From Lacrimispora sp. 210928-DFI.3.58 (GTDB lineage Bacteria; Bacillota; Clostridia; Lachnospirales; Lachnospiraceae), in contig NZ_JAJCIC010000016.1 of assembly GCF_020554865.1 (NCBI RefSeq), positions 1 to 64,000 on the forward strand: 64,000 bases of DNA, in the 5' to 3' direction. The position numbers and the translations under genes are program-made. Below, in pieces: positions 40,116 through 46,787 of this stretch. The stretch's first letter is position 1, and each line of letters opens with the position of its first letter. The notes under the pieces were generated by a model. The model was given only the letters and a program-made list of their open reading frames with translations. It searched no databases and was not told where the DNA came from.

Positions 40116-41054
40116 TTGAAGATCAAGGCTCTGGAATATTTCATTACACTGGCGGAATCACAGTCCATCAACGAGGCTGCCCAAAAGCTGTATATTGCCC
40201 AGCCAAGCCTTACCAAAGCGCTGCAGCTCTTTGAAAAGGAGATCGGTGTGCAGCTTTTTCACCGGACAAAATCGGGGATCCAGCTCACGGAAGCCGGAAA
40301 AAAGATCCTTCCAGAGGCAAAACAGATCGTAGAATATTACAATGGCTGGCTGAGTCTTTCAGAAAACCTTCCTCTGCGGGTGGTGGACATTTATATCCAG
40401 GCGTCCTTTCCAAACTTTATTCTTCCAAAGATCGTTCTTCAATTTAAAAAGCTCCACCCCAGCCTGAAGATCAACTGTGCTGACACCAGTACGCCGGAGC
40501 AATATATTTCCCAGGATACAGAACGGCCTGTCCTGGCTCTTTTTGTATGCAGCCAGGAAGAGCTGATGGAAAAATGCATACATGCCCAGGGGAACAAGCC
40601 CCTCATTTTATCCCACGGGGAATATTGCTGTCTTGTGAATAAAAATAATCCTCTTGCACAAAAAAAGACAGTGACTCCAGAGGACCTAAAGGGACAATAT
40701 CTTGCCCTCAAATCCAAACTGGAAGCCCCGTCCGCGGCCCTGCAGCCTTTGTTAGATGAGATCATTCCCATTGTATCCCCTTCACAGGTGATCCAGACAG
40801 AATCGGTAGGCAGTGTGATCAAGCTGGCCCGCACCCAATCCGATGTGTATGCTCTTTCCTATTATCCGCTTTTGAAGCGGTACGAGGGAGTATCCGAGGG
40901 AGAGCTTGTCTACATTCCCTTTGAGAACGGAAATACAAAAGGAGATTTCTGCCTGTTTTATTCCAGACGCGCCTGCCATCAGTATCCCTTCCTTCAGGAG
41001 CTGGTAACAGCGATCCAGGAGGCCGCTGCCCAGTTTCTGGCAGAGGTAGAATAA
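40116..41054 (+). CDS. LysR-family regulator of the URO-D operon
   Basis: A 312-residue LysR regulator with the N-terminal winged helix (IKALEYFITLAESQSINEAAQKLYIAQPSLTKALQLFEKE) and an effector domain. The start is TTG at 40116, seven bases after GGAGGGG; no ATG fits the family N-terminus. It is divergent from the URO-D/permease/ADH operon, with a 24-base dyad between the two promoters, so it probably controls that operon. Convergent with the slipin gene, 17 bases away. Confidence 0.88.
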   Translation: MKIKALEYFITLAESQSINEAAQKLYIAQPSLTKALQLFEKEIGVQLFHRTKSGIQLTEAGKKILPEAKQIVEYYNGWLSLSENLPLRVVDIYIQASFPNFILPKIVLQFKKLHPSLKINCADTSTPEQYISQDTERPVLALFVCSQEELMEKCIHAQGNKPLILSHGEYCCLVNKNNPLAQKKTVTPEDLKGQYLALKSKLEAPSAALQPLLDEIIPIVSPSQVIQTESVGSVIKLARTQSDVYALSYYPLLKRYEGVSEGELVYIPFENGNTKGDFCLFYSRRACHQYPFLQELVTAIQEAAAQFLAEVE

Positions 41055-41071
41055 GGGTAACGATTCAGGGA

Positions 41072-42181
41072 CTATGATTTTTGTGTTCCTGCCAGCTCCG
41101 CCAGCTGCTCCAGCACGCTGCCTCCGCCATTGATGGTGATGCTTCCCACCTTATCGCAGATTTTCTCCAGGTATTCCATCTCCTTCAGCTTAAACAAGGT
41201 CTTATTCTCATCCATCATTTTCGCTGTATTCAGAAGGCTCCTGGTGGAGGCTACCTCCTCCCTGCGCATGATAACATTTGCCTGGGCCCGCTTTTCTGCG
41301 ATCAGCACCGTGTTCATGATATCTCTGATCTCTCCGGGAAGGATGATATCCTTGATGCCCGCGCCAATGAATTCCACACAGAGCTGTTGCTCCTTCTCCT
41401 TCATCTTTTCTCCCACATACCGGCTGATCTCCTCCCTCTGGGCTAAAAGCTCATCCAGGCGGTACCGGCCAATGTATTCCCGCAGCACGAGCTGGGCATA
41501 GGAGTAGAGCTGGGCTGCCGCCCCATCCACCAGCTTTACCAGCCGCTCCGGGTCTGTGATCCTGTAATTGCAGACCACATTCAGCCTTACGCTTACCTTG
41601 TCCGCTGTGAGGATCTCCTGTCCTGATATCTCCAGCTGCTGTATCTTCATGTTAAAGATCTTACAGGTGACTTCCTTTCCATAGTTCCAGAAAAAGTACG
41701 TTCCTGTCTCCAGCCGCTTCTCAAACCAGTTGTCAAAGTACAGCAGTCCCACTTCTCCATCCTTTATCACGATCTTCTTGTAATATTTGGAGGGCATCAG
41801 GTCCATGTACATCCTGGGAAGGCTTTCCTCCATACAGGGCTTTGTAATATCGATCACCTGGAACTCATTTTTCTCAAACACATTCCAGTATAGGGCCTCC
41901 GGTTTTGTGATGACCTCCCTAAAAGCTCCATTGACAAAGCGGATGGCAATGGAGGTATCCGGAAGCTCCACCTTCACTACTCTGGAAGCGAACGTCTCAT
42001 CCCTCATTAGGATCTCCTCCGGGATATCGCAGGTCTTTACCTCTCCCTTCATGGGGACGATCTGTACCTCCGCGCCTGCGATGTCAAAAAAGGTATAGGT
42101 ACCTACTGTTAAAATTTTAACGAATTTTCCCTTTTTCAGGAGATATCCGCACTCCTGCTCTTTGATCTTATACGTCTTCAT
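41072..42181 (-). CDS. Slipin/SPFH (band 7) domain membrane protein
   Basis: A 369-residue SPFH-domain protein. After a short N-terminal part with little hydrophobicity, the band-7 region runs through about residues 130-300, including SGQEILTADKVSVRLNVVCNYRITDP and AQREEISRYVGEKMKEKEQQLCVEFIGAGIKDIILPGEIRD, followed by a coiled-coil (AEKRAQANVIMRREEVASTRSLLNTAKMM). I start at the ATG after AAAGGTGGG; an upstream in-frame extension of 135 codons is Arg/Cys-rich and not protein-like. It should form membrane microdomain oligomers. It is downstream of rtcB and the tRNA-like RNA on the same strand. Confidence 0.85.
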   Translation of the reverse strand: MKTYKIKEQECGYLLKKGKFVKILTVGTYTFFDIAGAEVQIVPMKGEVKTCDIPEEILMRDETFASRVVKVELPDTSIAIRFVNGAFREVITKPEALYWNVFEKNEFQVIDITKPCMEESLPRMYMDLMPSKYYKKIVIKDGEVGLLYFDNWFEKRLETGTYFFWNYGKEVTCKIFNMKIQQLEISGQEILTADKVSVRLNVVCNYRITDPERLVKLVDGAAAQLYSYAQLVLREYIGRYRLDELLAQREEISRYVGEKMKEKEQQLCVEFIGAGIKDIILPGEIRDIMNTVLIAEKRAQANVIMRREEVASTRSLLNTAKMMDENKTLFKLKEMEYLEKICDKVGSITINGGGSVLEQLAELAGTQKS

Positions 42182-42548
42182 ATTGTTTCCCACCTTTCTT
42201 TCCGCTGTAAACCTGCATATGCCAGGCGGCTTACACTCCATCACTTTACAAAAGCCGGCGTATCTGCCTGACCAGAAAAAGGACCTGCCCTGCTCCATCC
42301 CCGGCACGGGGGCTGCCTTTAAGTACCGGCATTTTTCAGGAATATCCCGGAAATCTTCTTGTTGCCTAAATACCCGCTGCAAATACGACTCCTGTTTTTT
42401 CCTGCATCCTGCCGATACGCCATCCAGGCCGCGCAAGCCTGCCAGAGACTGCTCCTTTGGAATATGCCTGCCGGACAGCCTTCTGCTTTCTGTTCCTCTG
42501 GCACTTCTCCATAAAAGCCGGAGCATGGGCATTCCTTTTCCTTCCTTG
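42182..42548 (-). other. Long untranslated stretch before the slipin gene
   Basis: 367 bases between the tRNA-like RNA and the slipin start. One frame stays open through it in phase with slipin, but composition (many Arg, Cys, Gly and Pro) argues against protein. No clear promoter was found, so it is likely a long leader of the rtcB-slipin transcript. Confidence 0.5.
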
Positions 42549-42657
42549 AGACATTGGTAGTGTCTTTTCCTGATCGCTATAACCACTTAGCTACGTGTCC
42601 AACACACGGTGGGAGTCGAACCCACGACAAATCATATTTGTGGTCTTTACCGGACCA
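42549..42657 (-). ncRNA. tRNA-like RNA with circularly permuted arm order
   Basis: Reading the minus strand from 42657, the elements are: 5-bp stem/7-base loop TGGTC-CGGTAAA-GACCA (42657-42641), like a Tyr anticodon arm with G in place of U33; a 5-bp CAAAT/ATTTG arm (42640-42628) like a class II variable arm; a T arm GTGGG-TTCGACT-CCCAC (42625-42609); an acceptor-like hairpin CGTGT-GTTGG-ACACG; TA then a D arm GCTA-AGTGGTTA-TAGC (42591-42576). A last 5-bp/7-base hairpin AGACA-CTACCAA-TGTCT ends at 42549. All parts of a tRNA are present, but cut between D arm and anticodon arm with the acceptor ends joined by a short loop. There is no CCA end, so it cannot be charged as it stands. It lies between rtcB and slipin. 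Confidence 0.75.
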
Positions 42658-42659
42658 TT

Positions 42660-42790
42660 TTCTGCAAGCTGCCGGAACACCCACCGCCAAAGGCGGCAGC
42701 GCCAGGGAGCCGGAAGGAAGCTCCTCTCCTGGGCAGTCTGCCTGTATCTGGAAACCGGCCCTCCTGTCCCGTGACAGGCGCCGGACCTCT
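42660..42790 (-). ncRNA. Structured spacer upstream of the tRNA-like RNA
   Basis: Minus strand hairpins: CCGGC with GCCGG enclosing CCTGTC-ACGG-GACAGG (about 42783-42753), CCGCC-TTT-GGCGG, and GCTGCCG with CGGCAGC around it (about 42692-42666). The GC content is higher than neighbours. It could be part of the same RNA or a processing signal. Confidence 0.45.
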
Positions 42791-42793
42791 TAT

Positions 42794-44029
42794 CTATCCT
42801 TTCACAACTCCCACCGTCCGAAGCCTTTTCACCGGCACCACCAGATCCTGCTGGTCATCCATGACCTCCTCGATATTCTTGTAGGCAAATCGGCTCTCCT
42901 CTGCCACATCCGCCTTTCCCTTCTTTCCCAGGATCACACCCTGCTTCTGCAGATCCAGCATGACCTCCTCACAGGAAAATGCTGCCATAGCTCCCTTTCT
43001 GGAATACTGTCTTCCTGCTCCGTGGGAGGAGGAGCAGAAGCTCTCCGGATTTCCTTTTCCCATTACCACATAGCTGTAAGAACCCATGGCGCCTGGGATC
43101 ACTGCCAGCTCCCCGGTTTCCGCCCGGACAGCGCCCTTTCTGTGGACCCAGACCTCTTTTCCATAGTGTGTCTCAAGGGCGGCATAATTGTGATGGCAGT
43201 TGATATCCCCTGAAAACTCCAGGTCAAGCTCCGTATATTTTCCAATCCATTTTTCCAGCACCGCCTTTACTGCCAGCATCATTTTTTCCCTGTTTTCCTT
43301 TGCAAAATCCATAGAAAGCTGCATCCAGCGCAGGTACTGCCGTCCCTCCCTGGTATCCACCGGGAGAAATGCCAGGCGGTATTCATCCGGCACCTGGCTG
43401 TACCATCTCTGGTTCAGCTGTCTGGCCTTGTAGTGGAAATAGTCACAGACAGACTTACCAAAATGCCGGCTTCCGGAGTGGATCATCACCGCAAGATAGC
43501 CCCTATCATTCTCCTGAAGCTCAATAAAATGATTTCCGCCTCCCAATGTACCGATCTGGTAATAGCCTGCCTCCAGCTGCCCCAACAGCTCCCCATCCTC
43601 CTCATATTGGTCCATTTCTTCAAAGGCACAGTCCATGGTATAGGAGGGCATCATCATCTTATGATGGGCAAAGCCCACAGGCACATTCCGCATGATATCT
43701 CCGATCATTGCCTGGATCAGATTTCCGTTTCCTGTTATGATCTCCTTAATATCATCCACCTTAATATTTGTTTCCGTGTAAGCCATTCCGCAGCCAATAT
43801 CCACTCCCACTGCATTTGGAATAATAACTCCCTCTGCGGCGATCACCCCACCGATCGGCATTCCCATACCGGCGTGTGTATCGGGCATCAGGCTGACCCA
43901 TTTATGGAGAAATGGAAGCTGTGACAGATGATATGCCTGCTCCTTACAGGATTCCTCCAAATGCTTTTCATCCTTCAGCCATATTTTTACCGGAACCTTC
44001 ATTTTATCCTTCTCATACATCACAAACAT
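42794..44029 (-). CDS. rtcB: RtcB RNA-splicing ligase family protein
   Basis: A 411-residue RtcB ligase. Conserved segments: MPDTHAGMGMPIGGVIA, PNAVGVDIGCGM (metal-binding Asp and Cys), IGTLGGGNHFIEL (His), MIHSGSRHFG (His), GDINCHHNYA, VHRKGAVRA and SSSHGAGRQYSR, the last containing the His that is guanylylated in studied RtcBs. It joins 2-prime,3-prime-cyclic phosphate or 3-phosphate RNA ends to 5-hydroxyl ends using GTP and Mn2+. No archease gene is nearby. The start is uncertain: GTG 44038, ATG 44029 or ATG 44002; 44029 follows AAAGGA by ten bases and fits family length. It is the first gene of a locus with the tRNA-like RNA and slipin. Confidence 0.9.
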   Translation of the reverse strand: MFVMYEKDKMKVPVKIWLKDEKHLEESCKEQAYHLSQLPFLHKWVSLMPDTHAGMGMPIGGVIAAEGVIIPNAVGVDIGCGMAYTETNIKVDDIKEIITGNGNLIQAMIGDIMRNVPVGFAHHKMMMPSYTMDCAFEEMDQYEEDGELLGQLEAGYYQIGTLGGGNHFIELQENDRGYLAVMIHSGSRHFGKSVCDYFHYKARQLNQRWYSQVPDEYRLAFLPVDTREGRQYLRWMQLSMDFAKENREKMMLAVKAVLEKWIGKYTELDLEFSGDINCHHNYAALETHYGKEVWVHRKGAVRAETGELAVIPGAMGSYSYVVMGKGNPESFCSSSHGAGRQYSRKGAMAAFSCEEVMLDLQKQGVILGKKGKADVAEESRFAYKNIEEVMDDQQDLVVPVKRLRTVGVVKG

Positions 44030-44100
44030 ATATCTCACATCCTTTCATTTCCTTCACTGATATCTTAAAGTATTTTCCCTTGCAAATCATTTAAAAAAAG

Positions 44101-44130
44101 TTGCGAACTTCCATGGATGACATTTATAAT
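44101..44130 (+). promoter_or_regulatory. Promoter of the WYL-domain gene pair
   Basis: TTGCGA (44101-44106), 18-base spacer, TATAAT (44125-44130). Its position shows that the first WYL gene starts at 44206, not further upstream. Confidence 0.65.
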
Positions 44131-44205
44131 GAATATTACACCATTTGTAACTGTTCAGGCAGCAAAATGCCTGGGGATATCCCCTTTATACAGACAGGAG
44201 GAGAC

Positions 44206-45528
44206 ATGGCAGAGTTTCAAGAGCTTATCAAGAATTTTGACAGGATACGGGACTATATGCGCCAGTTCTACATCTATGGCTTCAAGGTAAGAAATGACTA
44301 TGATACCAAAAGTGCCAGAACCTATGATAATGAGCGCCGCCGGATCGAGAGCTGGCTATCCGGCTATACTACCTCAGAGTATACCTCAAAGGGAAAGAAG
44401 GTATACATCAATGTGGACAGCAAAGCCATTTCCCAGAACCCCCTGTATGCTGCCTGGAAATCAAAAAGCTTTACGGACAATGACATCCTTCTGCACTTTT
44501 TTCTCCTGGACCTTCTGGCCGGCTGTCCAACTGGTCTGACAGCCGGTGAACTCTGTGACCGCATATCAAAGGAGTATGGGGTTGTTTTTGACAGCCAGAC
44601 CGTACGGCTGAAGCTGAAGGAATATGCTGGCCTGGGGCTTCTCGAAGCAAAAAAAGAGGGGAAGAATCTGGCTTACAGCATGATGCCTTCCTCTGCTTCT
44701 AATATCCCCAGTGCCGGCTTTTCTGATCCAGGTACTCATTCCTCCGCTGTCCCCGCTTTGGCGTGCTCTGCCCCCGGCTCCCCCTCTCTCTGGGACCGCC
44801 TCATAACAGCCATAACCTTTTTCCAGGAGGCAGCTCCCTTTGGCATGATCGGAAGCACCATTTTGGACAGGGAGGATGTGTCAAATGAACTCTTTCAATT
44901 TAAGCATCATTTCATTGTCCATACGCTGGAGGATGGGGTGCTTCTATCTATTTTGGAGGCGATCAAAGGCCGCTGCGTCATTGAATACGAAAACAAAAGC
45001 AGCCGTACCGGCAATGTGACGACCATATCAGGCCTGCCCCTTAAAATATTTGTCAGCACCTGCACCGGGCGGCGCTATGTCTGCCTCTATCTGCCCCGCT
45101 TAAGGCGGTTTTCCAATGCCCGGCTGGACAGCATAAGCGCTGTGCGCATAGGAGATCCCTTTGAAAACTATGAGGAAATACAGAGGGATCTCAATAAAAA
45201 TATAGCAAAATGCTGGGGAGTGTCCTTCGGAGGCGGACAGTCTCGCATAGAAGAAATCTGTGTGAAGCTTTACATAGACGAAAAAAAAGAGCCCCATGTT
45301 TTAAACCGCCTGTACCGCGAAGGCCGCGGCGGCGAGGTTCTCAAAATACGGGACAACGAATATCTCTACACCGGCCTCTTTTTCGACACCAATGAAATGC
45401 TGTCCTGGATCAAAAGCTTTACAGGCCGGGTGCTTGATATCCAGGGCTCCAACCGCTTTGCCATTGCAAAGATCATCCACGATTGGGACTCCATGTACAA
45501 CATGTATTGTAAAAAGGAAGAAGGGTAG
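44206..45528 (+). CDS. WYL-domain regulator 1
   Basis: A 440-residue protein. Residues about 1-175 include a wing-helix-like part (TAGELCDRISKEYGVVFDSQTVRLKLKEYAGLGLLEA); the middle holds a WYL-like domain (AIKGRCVIEYENKSS...LPLKIFVSTCTGRRYVCLYLPRLRRFSNARLDSISAVRIGDPF, about 270-345), with a C-terminal extension. WYL domains are ligand sensors, often for nucleotides or nucleic acids. The start follows AGGAGG and lies downstream of the promoter. It is divergent from rtcB, and so a candidate regulator of the RNA ligase locus. The second WYL gene follows after seven bases. Confidence 0.75.
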   Translation: MAEFQELIKNFDRIRDYMRQFYIYGFKVRNDYDTKSARTYDNERRRIESWLSGYTTSEYTSKGKKVYINVDSKAISQNPLYAAWKSKSFTDNDILLHFFLLDLLAGCPTGLTAGELCDRISKEYGVVFDSQTVRLKLKEYAGLGLLEAKKEGKNLAYSMMPSSASNIPSAGFSDPGTHSSAVPALACSAPGSPSLWDRLITAITFFQEAAPFGMIGSTILDREDVSNELFQFKHHFIVHTLEDGVLLSILEAIKGRCVIEYENKSSRTGNVTTISGLPLKIFVSTCTGRRYVCLYLPRLRRFSNARLDSISAVRIGDPFENYEEIQRDLNKNIAKCWGVSFGGGQSRIEEICVKLYIDEKKEPHVLNRLYREGRGGEVLKIRDNEYLYTGLFFDTNEMLSWIKSFTGRVLDIQGSNRFAIAKIIHDWDSMYNMYCKKEEG

Positions 45529-45535
45529 ATCCGCT

Positions 45536-46669
45536 ATGGAATTATTTGATAAGGTATACAGCAGCTATTATAATGTGGTGAGGCATATCTTAAAGGAAGC
45601 TTCCGAGCACCCCATTACCCGCCGGGAGATGGAAAAGCTGTGCCATTCCTACGGCTTTGAGGAGAGCGCCCTGACGATCATTCCGAAGCTGTTTAACGGG
45701 ACATGGCCTTTGCTGAAGCCCGCCTCCTGTTCTACACGGGCAAACTCCTATACAGGCCGGACTTCCTCTGAGCGCCAGCAGGCCAATCTCCACATGACCC
45801 ATACCTCCTCCAAGCTACAGCGAGCCGCCTCCCACACAGGCCAGGCCACCGCACAGATGCAGCAAGCCTATTCCTCCGTCCTCTCCTCCCCGCCGCCCGC
45901 TGTCCCTCTGACTTTCCTCCAGAAATCATGGATCAAGGCTCTTTTACAGGACAGCCGTTTCTGCCTGTTCTTTGACGATGAGGAGCTTATACAGATCAAG
46001 AGAGAGCTGGAAGACATTCCCGCCCTCTACGAACAGGAAAACTTCCACTATTTTGATCGCTACCGGGACGGCGACCCCTATGCGTCCCCTGACTACAGGG
46101 CACGTTTCCAGACCATCCTTGAGGCACTCCGTGAAAACAAAATCCTTTTTGCCGACTATGAAGGAAAAAGCAGGCGCCTGCAGCACCTTAAGGTTCTTCC
46201 CTGCCAGCTCCAATACTCCTCCAAGGATGACAAATTCCGCCTCTGCTGCCTCAGATACGGCCGCAGCCGCTTTAACCAGAATACCTTTTTAAATCTGGCC
46301 CGCATCAAAGACTGCCGCCTTTCCCCGGAAGGACCTGCAGAAGGATCTGAAATTTCCCTTCAGTCCCTGCGATTCCAGCCCGTGAACAAGACCACGATCC
46401 CTGTCCTCCTAAAGATCAGCGGCGAACGAAACTCCTTAGAGCGCACCATGCTCCACTTTGCCAACTACGAAAAGCATACAGAATACGATGAGGAAAACCA
46501 CTGCTGGCTCTGTTCTATCTACTACGATACCGCAGACGAGACAGAGCTTCTGATCGACATCCTCTCCTTTGGCCCCGTAGTTGAAGTCCTGGGACCAAAG
46601 CCCTTTCTTGCAAAGCTGCGGGCAAGGGTTGAGAGACAGCACCATTTACTTTATGATCCCATTATTTAG
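45536..46669 (+). CDS. WYL-domain regulator 2
   Basis: A 377-residue protein distantly related to the preceding gene. A short N-terminal helical part (LFDKVYSSYYNVVRHILKEASEHPITRREMEKLCHSYGFEESAL) is followed by a Ser/Thr/Gln-rich linker (about 65-120), then a WYL-like region (ALRENKILFADYEGKSRRLQHLKVLPCQLQYSSKDDKFRLCCLRYGRSRFNQ) and a C-terminal WCX-like extension (WLCSIYYDTADETELLIDILSFGPVVEVLGP). It has no obvious helix-turn-helix, so it may act as a partner of WYL 1. The 7-base gap shows co-transcription. Confidence 0.72.
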   Translation: MELFDKVYSSYYNVVRHILKEASEHPITRREMEKLCHSYGFEESALTIIPKLFNGTWPLLKPASCSTRANSYTGRTSSERQQANLHMTHTSSKLQRAASHTGQATAQMQQAYSSVLSSPPPAVPLTFLQKSWIKALLQDSRFCLFFDDEELIQIKRELEDIPALYEQENFHYFDRYRDGDPYASPDYRARFQTILEALRENKILFADYEGKSRRLQHLKVLPCQLQYSSKDDKFRLCCLRYGRSRFNQNTFLNLARIKDCRLSPEGPAEGSEISLQSLRFQPVNKTTIPVLLKISGERNSLERTMLHFANYEKHTEYDEENHCWLCSIYYDTADETELLIDILSFGPVVEVLGPKPFLAKLRARVERQHHLLYDPII

Positions 46670-46711
46670 CGGGCCTCTCCGTTTCTTCTGCATCCTCTGT
46701 ACACAGCAAAA

Positions 46712-46747
46712 GAGCAGGCCGCCTGTCTTCCGACAGACGGCCCGCTC
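46712..46747 (-). terminator. Terminator of adhE
   Basis: Long interrupted stem (GAGC, GGCCG, CTGTC with complements) and TTTTGC on the minus strand, 40 bases after the adhE stop codon. Confidence 0.75.
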
Positions 46748-46787
46748 CAAACACAAAGGATAAAGGTATTACCCACAATGGGTTCGA

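Noticed and set aside
42182..42586. 135-codon N-terminal extension of slipin
   Set aside because: Composition is unlike a protein, it overlaps the D arm and 3-prime hairpin of the tRNA-like RNA, and a good ribosome site precedes ATG 42181.
42549..42657. Ordinary tRNA gene on the minus strand
   Set aside because: The T arm and acceptor 3-prime strand come before the D arm, and there is no CCA or full 7-bp acceptor; a normal tRNA cannot be folded in the linear order.
44101..44205. Longer N-terminus for WYL regulator 1
   Set aside because: The best promoter has its -35 and -10 inside this stretch, and AGGAGG stands directly before ATG 44206.
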